A stretch of 64,000 nucleotides of DNA from Opitutales bacterium (GTDB lineage: Bacteria > Verrucomicrobiota > Verrucomicrobiia > Opitutales > Coraliomargaritaceae): positions 1 through 64,000 of the forward strand of contig JANQXM010000048.1 in the NCBI GenBank assembly GCA_030729385.1, written 5' to 3'. A program made the translations under genes and the position numbers. Below, one piece after another: positions 35,794-45,142 of this stretch (position 1 is its first letter; each line of letters starts with the position of its first letter). Below the pieces are notes generated by a model, which was given only the letters and a program-made list of their open reading frames with translations, had not been told where the DNA came from and ran no database searches.

Positions 35794-36855
35794 ATGCGAT
35801 CTCTAGTTGCTTGGATTATTTGCGTCCTAGGCTTTGGCGCTGTTACCGCCTTTGCAAACCCGACTGACGCGCTTGCACTGCAACAGCGTCTAGTTTCAGT
35901 ATTTGAGCAAAATAGGGCCGCAGTCGTTCGCGTGAAAGGCGCGTATGTCGGTCCGGATGTCGATGATAAGAAGCAAGTGATGCTCCGAGTGGGCACCGGT
36001 TTTTTTATCAGTAAAGAAGGTCATGTCTTGGTCAGTGCTAGTCGCGCGGCCGGGGCAGAGCGTGTTTGGGTCGAGTATGAAGGTAAATCGTATGCGACGG
36101 AGCCAGTGGGGCATGATCGTTTAACGAATATTTCCGTGCTCAAGGTGTTAGAGCCTCCAAAAGAGTTTTCCATTATTCCAATTGATACCAGCGTAGCGCG
36201 TCCTTCAGTGGGCTCCATCGCGGTCGCGATCACCTGCCCGTTGGATTTTGATCCATCTCCTTCCATGGGCATTTTTACCGGAAGTGAGAAGAAACTGGGC
36301 AATCAATTATTTCCTACTGAGTATATCCGCACGTCGATTTCGGTTGAGGCGGGTCAGGGCGGTTGCCCCATTCTTGATATCAATGGCCGATTTATCGGTA
36401 TGACGGTGGCTTCGGTGCCTGACTTGGATGCTTCTTATTGTCTGCCAGCTGCCGCATTGGCGCGGGTGCGAGACGATTTACTTTTTTCGGGGCATGTCAT
36501 CCACAGCTGGATGGGCTTTGAAGTTAGAAGCCATTTGAATCTGGATGACAGCCAGGGGGTCATCCTTTCCAAGGTGATTGAAGGCGCTCCCGCGGAAGAG
36601 GCCGGACTATTGGAGGGCGATCATTTGCTCTCGATCAGTGGGCGTGAGATTTCAGATGTTTCCGATGTGCCTGGGGCGATTTTCTTCACCCGAGCGAACC
36701 AATTTTCCTCCATTCTTGTAAAGCGTGGCGAGGAGGAGCTAGAGTTTTCTGTGAAAACGCTACCACGCCCTGAGAAAGACACCGTGCTCAGTTCCGCTGT
36801 TGTCGTGCCTGTGGATGCTGAAGCTAAAGAACTGCAGACTGGGTCTGAGGAGTAG
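35794..36855 (+). CDS. HtrA-like protein with PDZ domain, catalytic triad lost
   Basis: 353 residues with a signal peptide (about 1-21). Residues 62-220 follow the trypsin-like fold of DegP: GTGFFISKEGHVLV, then 'VGHDRLTNISVLKV', 'EAGQGGCPILDINGRFIGM'. Aligned by eye to DegP, the catalytic histidine is Ser83, the aspartate Asn112 and the serine Gly189, so it should not cleave. A PDZ domain follows (about 235-320: 'GVILSKVIEGAPAEEAGLLEGDHLLSISG'). It starts five bases after the putative anti-sigma gene, so the PDZ domain may bind unfolded termini and signal to the sigma system. That role is inference. Confidence 0.85.
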   Translation: MRSLVAWIICVLGFGAVTAFANPTDALALQQRLVSVFEQNRAAVVRVKGAYVGPDVDDKKQVMLRVGTGFFISKEGHVLVSASRAAGAERVWVEYEGKSYATEPVGHDRLTNISVLKVLEPPKEFSIIPIDTSVARPSVGSIAVAITCPLDFDPSPSMGIFTGSEKKLGNQLFPTEYIRTSISVEAGQGGCPILDINGRFIGMTVASVPDLDASYCLPAAALARVRDDLLFSGHVIHSWMGFEVRSHLNLDDSQGVILSKVIEGAPAEEAGLLEGDHLLSISGREISDVSDVPGAIFFTRANQFSSILVKRGEEELEFSVKTLPRPEKDTVLSSAVVVPVDAEAKELQTGSEE

Positions 36856-36867
36856 AGGTCGGTCAAA

Positions 36868-36885
36868 TACCCGTGCAATCGGGTA
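36868..36885. terminator. Possible bidirectional terminator
   Basis: TACCCG, six bases, CGGGTA in the 32-base gap between the converging HtrA-like and gcvT genes. The stem is short and no full T-run follows, so this is a weak candidate. Confidence 0.35.
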
Positions 36886-36887
36886 GA

Positions 36888-37970
36888 CTATTTATGTAGT
36901 GGCGGCTTGGCAATTTGAAGTGCCAGCTTGTTACCTCGAAGATCTACGAAGAGCGGCTCATTAAGCGAATCGCTATTGATGATCGCGCTGCCGATTGGGC
37001 AATTGATCATCGGAGATAAGGTGCCGGATAGCACTTTGCCGATCGCTTCACCTGCTTCGTTGATGACCGGCGTGCCTTCGCGGGCGATGCGGCGGCCTTC
37101 TAGCTTGAAGTGTAGCACGCGGCGCGGGATGCCGTTTTCCTTTTGCTCGGTCAGTGCATTCTTCCCGATGAAGTCTTCTTTGTTGAGTTTCACTGTCCAG
37201 TCGAGGCTGGCTTCTAGGGGAGTGATGTTGTCGCTCAATTCATGACCATAGAGCGGAAGCCCTGCCTCCAGTCGGAGACTGTCACGTGCGCCCAGTCCGC
37301 AGAGTTTTAGCCCGAATGCCTCGCCTTCGATCAATATTTGCTTGGCCAATTGCTCGACTGCTTTCGGCGAACTATAAATTTCGAATCCGTCCTCACCGGT
37401 ATATCCTGTGCGGCAGACGCGTATTTTCTCCCCAGAGAAGCTGATCTGAGTATGCCAGAAACGCTTGATGTCAGAAACTCCGTCCAGACCAATCGCCATT
37501 AAGATCGCTTCCGCCTTAGGTCCTTGTAGCGCCAGTAGGGCATATTCGTCAGAGTGGTCTTCGATTTCGACATCCAGCGCCCAGCGCTCGGCTTGCTTGA
37601 GGAACCACCCGAAGTCTTTCTCGATGTTACTGGCATTGACGCAAACGAGGAAGGTTTCTTCGCCAGTTCTATAAATAATCAAATCATCGACCACGCCGCC
37701 GTCGCCCATGCACATCGGGGAGTAAACCGCTTTGCCTACGGGTGCCTTGCGCACCGCGTTGACAACCAAGCGATCGAGGAACAGTGCCGCATCGGCACCA
37801 TGGACGTGAAATTCGCCCATGTGGCTGACGTCAAAGAGACCTGCTGAGGTGCGGACGGCCTTATGTTCTTCCAGAATACTGGAATATTGCACGGGCATGT
37901 TCCAGCCGCCGAAGGCGACGAAGCGGGCGCCTTGTTCGGCGTGAAAATTGTGAAGTGGGATTTCTAGCAT
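36888..37970 (-). CDS. gcvT: Glycine cleavage system T protein
   Basis: 360 residues from the ATG at 37970; a TTG at 37982 is an alternative. It takes the aminomethyl group from GcvH to tetrahydrofolate, releasing ammonia. Family features: '[22 protein letters not shown]', '[13 protein letters not shown]', '[13 protein letters not shown]' and '[21 protein letters not shown]'. It diverges from gcvP across a 157-base spacer in which I see no glycine riboswitch. gcvH is not in the window. Confidence 0.95.
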   Translation of the reverse strand: MLEIPLHNFHAEQGARFVAFGGWNMPVQYSSILEEHKAVRTSAGLFDVSHMGEFHVHGADAALFLDRLVVNAVRKAPVGKAVYSPMCMGDGGVVDDLIIYRTGEETFLVCVNASNIEKDFGWFLKQAERWALDVEIEDHSDEYALLALQGPKAEAILMAIGLDGVSDIKRFWHTQISFSGEKIRVCRTGYTGEDGFEIYSSPKAVEQLAKQILIEGEAFGLKLCGLGARDSLRLEAGLPLYGHELSDNITPLEASLDWTVKLNKEDFIGKNALTEQKENGIPRRVLHFKLEGRRIAREGTPVINEAGEAIGKVLSGTLSPMINCPIGSAIINSDSLNEPLFVDLRGNKLALQIAKPPLHK

Positions 37971-38127
37971 CGGATCGGTCAATATTTGGTCAATTTGAGA
38001 GTAAATTCTCGAATATCATACAAAGATACTTGCGATGCAATAAGACAGGCTTTGTCTGGCAATCAACTAATGCGCCGTTTTTCAATTTTGACTGAGGCGT
38101 CACAATAATCCGATCACATCTTTCCAA

Positions 38128-41091
38128 ATGTCCACACCATCGACCGATTTGCGTGAAAAAGCACGCCACTACATCCCCGCAAATGATGCTGAAATAGAGC
38201 AGATGTTTGCGAGTATCGGGAAGACCTCCTTTAAGGGTCTATTCGAGCACATCCCTGCAGACGTGCTGTTTGCCGACGCTCCGGATTTGCCTGAGGAGCT
38301 CGACTATGAGGCGCTTCGTGCGCGCTTGCAGGCGATTTCCGAGAAGAACCGCGTTGGCACGAGCTTTCTCGGTGATGGCGTGTTGGATTTAGAGCCTTCT
38401 CCAGTGATCGGCCCCGTTTGCGATATTCGTAACATGACGACGGCTTACACGCCATACCAGCCGGAGCTGAGCCAAGGCACCTTGATTGCACACTGGATCT
38501 ACCAATGTTCCATGGCTCGGCTGACTGGTTTTGAGGCGGTCAATGCCTCGCTCTACGACCGATCCACCTCCATTTTTGAGGGTATTTGCGCGGCCATTCG
38601 CATGAGTCGCGGCAAAACTGCTGCGATTATCCCCGAAACGCTTTACCCTGGAGACCTTGAGGTGTTAGCAACGCTCTCGGAGGAGACTGAAGTCGAGTTG
38701 ATCCGTGTGCCCGCCAATGCGGCGACAGGCTGTATCGATTTCGATGCCTTGAAGGTCGCGGTGGATGCCTCACTCGATCGCTTGGCCGTGATTGTGTTCC
38801 CGCAGGTCAATACTTTCGGCTTAATTGAGTCGGTTGATGAGCTGACGAATCTTGCTGCCGAATCAGGTGTTAAGTCGGTTGCTGTGATCGATCCATTGCT
38901 TCTGACGAAAGGTGGCTTGAAGCCACCGTCTGAATTTGGCGAGAAGGGTGCGGATATCATTGTAGGCGAAGCGCAGCACCTTGCGCTGGCGCCCAATTTT
39001 GGCGGACCGGGCCTCGGGCTCTTCGGTGTGCGCTTTTCATCTAAGGACCGTAACGGCGTCCGCGCGGCACCCGGTCGTTTTATCGGTAAGGCTAAGGATT
39101 CTTCTGGGCGAGATTGCCGAGTGGGTGTCCTTTCCACGCGCGAGCAACACATCCGCAAGGACAAGGCGACGTCCAACATTTGCTCGAATCAGGCATTCGT
39201 AGCCACATTGGTCGGTGCTGCTCTGTTAGAGCGTGGCGATGCCGGGCTTGGTGAGATTCTAGGCACCATCCGCATGCGATTGAAATCAGCAGTGGAGGCG
39301 TTGACTGCCTTGGAAGGTGTGACTTTAGCGTTTCCGGAGAGTGTATGTTTCCATGAGGTGACATTTGAGCTCTCTAAATCGGTTGCCGATGTTTTGGCTG
39401 CAGCCAGAACATCGGGCATTCTAGCGGGAGCGGATGTTTCAGACCGAATCGAAGGTGGGCGTTCGTTGCTCAAGTTGTCATTCTCGAATCGTGAGCAAGA
39501 TTTGGCAGCCCTTGTGGCAGTCTTTGCGGATGTATTTGGTAGTGATGGCGAGGGTAGTGCAGAGCAATTGAAACCAGTCGGTGACAAATCTTTAAGAGCA
39601 TCTGCTCCAGGTCTCCCGCAGTATAGCGCTAAGGAAGTCATTGAGTATTACACCAAACTTGGAGACTTGAATGTCAGCCCGGATGACGGCTGCTACCCAC
39701 TGGGTTCCTGCACCATGAAGTATAATCCCTTGGTGAATGACTGGGCGGCTGGTTTGCCTGGATTCACTGATGTGCACCCGCAAGCGCCAATCGAAGATGC
39801 ACAAGGCTGTCTCTATGTGCTGCATGAGACTCAGGAGTGGTTCAAGAAGATCACCGGTCTCGCTGGTGTCACGACACAACCGCTAGCGGGCGCCCAAGGT
39901 GAGTTGGTCGGGCTGAAGTTGTTCCAGGCTTACCACAGTGATCGTGGTGAGGTGCGTGATGTCGTGTTGATTCCTCGCTCCGCTCACGGGACCAATTTTG
40001 CCACTGCCACAATCGCAGGCTTCACCGGCAAAAAGGGTAAGATTGTATACCTCGATGCGGATGTCGCTGGTCGTGTGTTGAATGAGGATCTGGATCGTCG
40101 AATCGAAGAATATGGCAGCCGTATTGCCGGTATCATGATCACGAATCCGAATACCAGTGGTATTTTTGAGACCTCTTTTAAGCAGATTGCGGAGAAGATT
40201 CACGAAGCTGGTGGTCTAGTCTATATGGATGGAGCCAATATGAATGCCATTGCTGGCTGGGTGGATCTCGGTGCGCTCGGAGTGGATGCGGTTCACAATA
40301 ACTTGCACAAAACCTGGACGATTCCACATGGCGGCGGTGGTCCCGGCGACGCGATGGTTGCTGTTAGCGAACTTCTGTTACCTTATTTGCCTGGTCACCA
40401 GATCGAGTTTGATGGCGAGCTCTACCGTCCCGTCAAAGCGGAGAAATCCATCGGTTCTTTCCATCGCCACTGGGGGAATTTCGCTCACAAGGTGCGCTGC
40501 TATACTTATTTGCTGCGTCTTGGGCGTGAGGGCGTGCGCCGTATGTCAGCCATGGCTGTGCTGAGTGCGCGTTACCTGCACAAGCAGATGGAAACCGATT
40601 ATGCGACACTTCCTGCTGGTTCGGACTCGGAGCCGCGCATGCACGAGTTCATTCTCACTTTGAAGCCAGAAGACTTTGGTGCCCTCGAATCGGTAGGTTT
40701 GCGCAAGACTGATGCCGCGCCACGGATTGGAAAGCTCTTCCTCGATTTCGGTTTTCACGCGCCGACAGTTGCGTGGCCCGAGCCGCTTGGTCTCATGATT
40801 GAGCCGACCGAAAGCTATACCAAGGCAGAGTTGGATCGATTCGCTGATGCCGTTAAAGCGATCATTAAGCTGGTGAAGGAGCATCCACAGGTGCTGAACT
40901 CCGCGCCGCACTTTACGCCGATTGATCGCGTGGAAGAAGTCGAAGCGAATCGCGATGTGTGCCTTTCTGAATCATTGGAAACTTTACCAGTGCTCAATGT
41001 TGCGCGGATCACTTCTCGTGAATTAGCGAAGATGCCGGTCGATGAGATTTACTCTAAAATCGTCGAAGCAGCCGCAGAACAGGCTGTTTAG
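38128..41091 (+). CDS. gcvP: Glycine decarboxylase, fused GcvPA-GcvPB type
   Basis: 987 residues. The first ~450 follow the GcvPA subunit of two-subunit decarboxylases: ARHYIPANDAEIEQMFASIG, 'FLGDGVLDLEPSPVIG', 'TAYTPYQPELSQGTL'. The rest follows GcvPB: 'DGCYPLGSCTMKYNPLVND', 'PLAGAQGELVGLKL', and the PLP lysine 728 in NNLHKTW. It decarboxylates glycine and transfers the aminomethyl group to the lipoyl arm of GcvH. Large single-chain GcvP is common, but here both halves look like the separate-subunit form joined by a linker around 455-475. Confidence 0.93.
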   Translation: MSTPSTDLREKARHYIPANDAEIEQMFASIGKTSFKGLFEHIPADVLFADAPDLPEELDYEALRARLQAISEKNRVGTSFLGDGVLDLEPSPVIGPVCDIRNMTTAYTPYQPELSQGTLIAHWIYQCSMARLTGFEAVNASLYDRSTSIFEGICAAIRMSRGKTAAIIPETLYPGDLEVLATLSEETEVELIRVPANAATGCIDFDALKVAVDASLDRLAVIVFPQVNTFGLIESVDELTNLAAESGVKSVAVIDPLLLTKGGLKPPSEFGEKGADIIVGEAQHLALAPNFGGPGLGLFGVRFSSKDRNGVRAAPGRFIGKAKDSSGRDCRVGVLSTREQHIRKDKATSNICSNQAFVATLVGAALLERGDAGLGEILGTIRMRLKSAVEALTALEGVTLAFPESVCFHEVTFELSKSVADVLAAARTSGILAGADVSDRIEGGRSLLKLSFSNREQDLAALVAVFADVFGSDGEGSAEQLKPVGDKSLRASAPGLPQYSAKEVIEYYTKLGDLNVSPDDGCYPLGSCTMKYNPLVNDWAAGLPGFTDVHPQAPIEDAQGCLYVLHETQEWFKKITGLAGVTTQPLAGAQGELVGLKLFQAYHSDRGEVRDVVLIPRSAHGTNFATATIAGFTGKKGKIVYLDADVAGRVLNEDLDRRIEEYGSRIAGIMITNPNTSGIFETSFKQIAEKIHEAGGLVYMDGANMNAIAGWVDLGALGVDAVHNNLHKTWTIPHGGGGPGDAMVAVSELLLPYLPGHQIEFDGELYRPVKAEKSIGSFHRHWGNFAHKVRCYTYLLRLGREGVRRMSAMAVLSARYLHKQMETDYATLPAGSDSEPRMHEFILTLKPEDFGALESVGLRKTDAAPRIGKLFLDFGFHAPTVAWPEPLGLMIEPTESYTKAELDRFADAVKAIIKLVKEHPQVLNSAPHFTPIDRVEEVEANRDVCLSESLETLPVLNVARITSRELAKMPVDEIYSKIVEAAAEQAV

Positions 41092-41166
41092 CTCTTTAAC
41101 CGCTAGTTTTTCAATGGAACTCTAAGCTTCCACCGCAGGTCATATCGCTTACAATAGTTATTTGTT

Positions 41167-41814
41167 ATGAATGAAATGTTAGCAATTTTTGCAGGGGTCG
41201 GATTAGCGGCGGCCTGCGGTTTTCGTGTCTTTGTCCCTCTGTTTATTGCGAGTCTCGCGGCTAATACAGGTTACGAGACAGAGCTGTTGATGAATTTTAA
41301 CATGCAGGAGCTTCTAGGTGAGCATCACTGGCTTGGAAGTGATCTAGCGACAATCACGCTGGGGATCGCTACTGTGGTTGAAATCGGCAGTTATTATATC
41401 CCGTGGCTGGATAATGCGCTGGATTCGATTGCGACACCAGCAGCTGTGATCGCTGGCACCTTTATCTCTGGCGAAATGATGCCTGACTTTATCGGAGATG
41501 GTTCGGTTAAGTGGGCTGCTGCTGCAATCATGGGCGGTGGCACAGCAGGCTTGGTGCAAGGCGCTTCGGTGATTACCCGTGGCACTTCCACGGCAACGAC
41601 TGGAGGTATTGGTAACCCAGTAGTCTCTACGGCTGAGCTCGGAGGTTCGATTTTGACTGCTGGCTTAGCGATTCTGGTCCCGCTTCTTGCCGGTTTACTT
41701 GTATTGGTTTTGCTCTACTATGTGATCCGCACGATCTTCCGCTTCTTCAAAAACCGTTCCGCGCAAAAAGGTGAAGTCGTTTCGCAAGATCCGGCGCCAC
41801 CTCCGGCGACTTAA
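41167..41814 (+). CDS. DUF4126 membrane protein
   Basis: 215 residues with four to five hydrophobic segments. The pattern 'GLAAACGFRVFVPLFIASLAA', 'WLDNALDSIATPAAVIAGTFISG' and 'GGGTAGLVQGASVITRGTSTATTGGIGNPVVS' is DUF4126, an inner-membrane family of unknown function. The C-terminus after the last span is cytoplasmic-looking and proline-rich. Single gene, closed by a strong hairpin. Confidence 0.88.
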   Translation: MNEMLAIFAGVGLAAACGFRVFVPLFIASLAANTGYETELLMNFNMQELLGEHHWLGSDLATITLGIATVVEIGSYYIPWLDNALDSIATPAAVIAGTFISGEMMPDFIGDGSVKWAAAAIMGGGTAGLVQGASVITRGTSTATTGGIGNPVVSTAELGGSILTAGLAILVPLLAGLLVLVLLYYVIRTIFRFFKNRSAQKGEVVSQDPAPPPAT

Positions 41815-41826
41815 TAACTTTACACA

Positions 41827-41854
41827 AAAGGCGGCACTGCGAGGTGTCGCCTTT
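41827..41854. terminator. Bidirectional terminator hairpin
   Basis: An 11-base stem AAAGGCGGCAC/GTGTCGCCTTT with one G-T pair and a 6-base loop lies between the converging DUF4126 and nucleotidyltransferase genes. The A-rich left arm and T-rich right arm serve both directions, although the T-run is short. Confidence 0.7.
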
Positions 41855-41858
41855 ATAG

Positions 41859-42761
41859 TTATAGATTTGCGGGATACTCGCCCGAGGCGATCAGCGTTTG
41901 GATACTGGATTGCACGAAAGGCTTGTCGTCGGGGTAAGTGACACCGAACCACGAACCGCTGGTCTCAATCACAGCGCAGTCAGTTTGCTCTGATTGTATC
42001 AACTCATCGATGACTGTGGGGATGTAGCACTCGGACTTCATTTCAGAGCCGTGCTTGCCGAGGAACTCCACGAAGTGCGCTTCTAAGCTGGCAAATAGTG
42101 CCGGCGTGAAACCCCAAAAATTCATTGAGACGATGGCATCGGCCGCAATGTTAACTCGTTGGTTGGTTAAGTTGCTGCCGCGAACGATACCGTCTTCACC
42201 CTTGGCGATCACGGTGTGTTCCTCGACGCCTTTAAGGAAACCGTCTTCGACGAGGCAGAGCCCACGGTTGACCGATCCATGCTCAGATAAAGTGTTTTCT
42301 AGACGATAACCGACCATGCAGGTGCGCAGTTCGGGCTCATCGTTACTTTGGTTGAAATAATCGGCGAGCTGTTGATAAGCATCTTGCCCGTAAAAGTCGT
42401 CTGCATTGATCACGGCAAAGGGAGAGTCGATGTCGTTGCGAGCAGCGCGAACCGCGTGGGCGGTGCCCCATGGTTTTTCTCGGCCTACGGTGATGGTGAA
42501 ACCTTCGGGCAGATCGTGCAGTTCTTGGAAAGCGTAAGCGACTTCGATACGGTCGCGAAATTTATCGCCGACCGCAGTTTTGAACGCATCAGCGAAATCG
42601 CGCCGGATGACGAAAACGACTTTGCCGAAGCCCGCGCGAATCGCGTCGAAAACGGAGTAGTCGAGCACGGTTTCGCCGTTTGGACCCATGGGGTCGATTT
42701 GCTTGAGACCGCCGTAGCGGCTGCCCATTCCGGCAGCTAGAATTAAGAGTGTAGGTTGCAT
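41859..42761 (-). CDS. Sugar-phosphate nucleotidyltransferase-like protein
   Basis: 300 residues. The nucleotidyltransferase signature AAGMGSRYGGLKQIDPMGPNGE starts at residue 9 and the metal-binding 'FAVINADDFYG' follows at about 115. Such enzymes make NDP-sugars or related activated phospho-compounds; the exact substrate cannot be told. It is the last gene of a minus-strand set with sugar transferase, ACP, SDR and adenylating ligase, so an activated sugar for a surface glycan is a reasonable guess. Confidence 0.82.
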   Translation of the reverse strand: MQPTLLILAAGMGSRYGGLKQIDPMGPNGETVLDYSVFDAIRAGFGKVVFVIRRDFADAFKTAVGDKFRDRIEVAYAFQELHDLPEGFTITVGREKPWGTAHAVRAARNDIDSPFAVINADDFYGQDAYQQLADYFNQSNDEPELRTCMVGYRLENTLSEHGSVNRGLCLVEDGFLKGVEEHTVIAKGEDGIVRGSNLTNQRVNIAADAIVSMNFWGFTPALFASLEAHFVEFLGKHGSEMKSECYIPTVIDELIQSEQTDCAVIETSGSWFGVTYPDDKPFVQSSIQTLIASGEYPANL

Positions 42762-42768
42762 ATGATTT

Positions 42769-44085
42769 TTATGCCTTCTTGAGGCGGGCGTTGATATTTA
42801 AATTTTGGGTGATCGTAACCTGGCTGGGTATTTTCCACGGGGCGAGTTTAACGCGGCAATGGTTACGGATGAGTCGTTTCCAAGCGCGTGTTTCGTGACT
42901 GGCTTGGCTGACGATTTCGCAGACTATCGCGCTGCCGGTGATAGGGTCTTCTTTTCCAAATACTCGGCAATCTTCAATCTCCGGAATGTCGCGAAGCACC
43001 GTTTCAATCTCCGCAGGATGCACTTTTTGACCGCCGACATTGATCACCGCACTGGCACGCCCGATGATGCGGATGTGACCCTCGCTGCCTTCTTCGACGA
43101 GGTCGCCTGTGCGATACCAACCGTCTGCCTCAAGTGAACTTTCGTCGGCGTTGAGGTAACCAATTATACGGGAAGGTGTTTTGAGCCATAGCTCGTCTTC
43201 AATGACTTTCCACTCTGTGTCGCGGTCTTCGATTTTAAAGAAAAGGCTGCTTTTGTTTTCACTTTTGATACGAACCGCACCTGTTTCGCTGGTGCCAAAT
43301 TTCTGTTGTAGATCGGCATTAGGGAAAGCTTCTGCAACACGTTGTAGTAGCGGTGCTGGCATAGCCTCGGCTCCGTAGGCGATGATTTCGACAGAGCTGC
43401 AGTCGTGCTTCTCGGGTGTGTGAGCGAGGCACATTAGGTTGAGGAAAGTCGGTGATGCGGGCAGTATGTTGACCGCATGTTTAGCGATGGCGGCTCCGGC
43501 AGCTTCAGGCGTGCGTGCTTCGGGTATGACGAGTGTTGACCCAGCGAAGAGCGTGCGAAAGGCACTGTCCAATCCGCCGATATGATCAATGAGCAATAGA
43601 AGTAGGCTGCGATCTTGGCGGGTGTTTATGCTTTTGTAGCGGTCGAGTAGAGCGTCCAAATTATGTAGCATGCCCTTCGGTTTGCCGCTTGTGCCACTGC
43701 TGAAGAGCACGAGTCCACTGCTTTGCAATTGCTCGTAGATTTTTGGGCGTTCTGGACTGGCTTGTTCGACAAGTGCGATAGTCTGTCCCGTGCCGGTGAG
43801 GCGATAATCCGCAGCGGCAATCTCCTGCATGTCGGCTTGCTCGACTATTGGTAATTCTGCCGGAAGCGGTAGGGCGATGTGCTGTGTTTGAGCAATGGCG
43901 AGCAGCGCGGCTAGACCTTCGATGCTCGTCTCTGTCTGAATGGCAATGGTCGCCGGTGTAGATGGCAGCTTGGATGCGATGGCGTGAATGGATTTGCGGA
44001 AGTCTTTGTAGGTCCAACTCTGTCCTGCTTCATGGCAAGCGATACGTTCGTCAAATGCGCTAAGCTTAGTTTCGATCCAGTTCAT
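42769..44085 (-). CDS. Short acyl-adenylating ligase, altered C-terminal lysine site
   Basis: 438 residues, as short as MenE. Adenylation motifs: VLFSSGTSGKPKGMLH (about 128), FGTSETGAV, 'DGWYRTGDLVEEG' and 'GRASAVINVGGQKVHPAEIE'. At the very end, where these enzymes carry a catalytic lysine in a GK pair, the sequence is NINARLKKA, so that lysine seems replaced by arginine or shifted. With the ACP 0.8 kb upstream it may load an acyl group onto that carrier. The hairpin at 44110-44129 lies just before its start. Confidence 0.82.
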   Translation of the reverse strand: MNWIETKLSAFDERIACHEAGQSWTYKDFRKSIHAIASKLPSTPATIAIQTETSIEGLAALLAIAQTQHIALPLPAELPIVEQADMQEIAAADYRLTGTGQTIALVEQASPERPKIYEQLQSSGLVLFSSGTSGKPKGMLHNLDALLDRYKSINTRQDRSLLLLLIDHIGGLDSAFRTLFAGSTLVIPEARTPEAAGAAIAKHAVNILPASPTFLNLMCLAHTPEKHDCSSVEIIAYGAEAMPAPLLQRVAEAFPNADLQQKFGTSETGAVRIKSENKSSLFFKIEDRDTEWKVIEDELWLKTPSRIIGYLNADESSLEADGWYRTGDLVEEGSEGHIRIIGRASAVINVGGQKVHPAEIETVLRDIPEIEDCRVFGKEDPITGSAIVCEIVSQASHETRAWKRLIRNHCRVKLAPWKIPSQVTITQNLNINARLKKA

Positions 44086-44109
44086 TCGATGTATTATCGT
44101 TTTGTGGAG

Positions 44110-44129
44110 GGCAATGCTCCGTCATTGCC
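44110..44129. repeat. Perfect hairpin between SDR and ligase genes
   Basis: GGCAATG, loop CTCCGT, CATTGCC: a 7-base perfect stem in the 68-base spacer of the minus-strand operon. It could stabilise or attenuate the downstream message; it resembles the other short palindromes in the window only in structure. Confidence 0.5.
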
Positions 44130-44153
44130 GTTCAGTCTTGATAGACATGCATT

Positions 44154-44849
44154 CTAGTTGACGCCACCGAGATAGATAACCTGTCCAGTGATGAAGTCGC
44201 TTTCAGGGCGAATAAAGAAGTCCACTGCATTGATCACGTCTTTGACTTCCCCCATGCGGCGGATGGCTTGGCGTTGAAGTAGTGCTTCCATTTTATCGGC
44301 AGGCACGCCGCGTATGAGGTCGGTCTCGATTGGTGTCGGCCCGATCGCGTTGACGGTAATTTGTAGCTCTGCGAGCTCGCGGGCTAAGATGCGGGTGAGG
44401 CTTTCAACGGCTGCCTTACTTGCGGCGTAAATTGCTTCGCCTTCAAGATTGAGCGGATGCGCGACTGTAGTGAAATTAATGATACGACCGGCTTTCGTCG
44501 AACGCATGAGCTTTGCCATTTCGCGGCAGAAGAGAAACGTGCCCACGACGTTGGTCTGCAAAATACGGTTCACGGTCGAAGCTGGGGTCAGTAGGGCGTG
44601 GTTCATTGATGCGATGCCTGCATTGTTGAGCAGTGCATCGACCTGACCGAATTGTTTTTTGAGTGTGCGGGCCATGGCGACGACGGCTTCTTCGTCGCTC
44701 ACATCCAGGCTGAAGTGGGTGTAGTGCTCGTGTTGAATTGAAGCGTCGCCTCGGCTGCAGCCAGCCACATTCCAGCCTTTGTTTAAGTAGTGCTGGGCAA
44801 GGGCTTGGCCGATGCCTTTTCGGGTGCCTGTGATGACGATGGTTTTCAT
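44154..44849 (-). CDS. Short-chain dehydrogenase/reductase (FabG-like)
   Basis: 231 residues. NAD(P)-binding TGTRKGIGQALA, NNAGIAS, the catalytic YAASK tyrosine and lysine, and the usual 'NAIGPTPIETDLIR' loop. The catalytic serine position reads threonine (INFTTVAHP), a tolerated change. It overlaps the ACP gene by four bases, so the likely substrate is a 3-oxoacyl group on that ACP, in the manner of FabG. Confidence 0.88.
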   Translation of the reverse strand: MKTIVITGTRKGIGQALAQHYLNKGWNVAGCSRGDASIQHEHYTHFSLDVSDEEAVVAMARTLKKQFGQVDALLNNAGIASMNHALLTPASTVNRILQTNVVGTFLFCREMAKLMRSTKAGRIINFTTVAHPLNLEGEAIYAASKAAVESLTRILARELAELQITVNAIGPTPIETDLIRGVPADKMEALLQRQAIRRMGEVKDVINAVDFFIRPESDFITGQVIYLGGVN

Positions 44850-45142
44850 GATTTGATTCGTTCAATGATGGCGTCCACTAGGCTGCTGACGTCGCGAAAA
44901 GGAGAGTTCTTAGCGCTCATCGCTTTCTCGTCGGCGAGGGCGATGGATGCGCCGAATTTCTCGTCAATGGCTTCTTCGATATCGGCGATGAGGTTGACCA
45001 GCGCCATGCTGTCGAGTGAGCCGGTGCTGGCGTAGAGTGTGCTGCTGGCATCGGCTGATTGTAGCGCAGCTATTTCGAAATCTTCCGCAAGGAGGCGAAC
45101 AGATTCGAGGACTAGCGTTTCGATTTCAGAACGATCAGGCAT
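44846..45142 (-). CDS. Acyl carrier protein-like protein
   Basis: 98 residues from the ATG at 45142. The carrier motif is GSLDSMALVNLI with the candidate phosphopantetheine serine; the acidic helical surroundings fit an ACP. It differs clearly from the ACP at 31825-32073. Its start overlaps the sugar transferase gene by eight bases and its end overlaps the SDR by four, so the three are translationally coupled. Confidence 0.85.
   Translation of the reverse strand: MPDRSEIETLVLESVRLLAEDFEIAALQSADASSTLYASTGSLDSMALVNLIADIEEAIDEKFGASIALADEKAMSAKNSPFRDVSSLVDAIIERIKS

Noticed and set aside
37971-38127. Glycine riboswitch between gcvT and gcvP
   Set aside because: No paired aptamer structure or characteristic conserved cores could be seen in the 157 bases.
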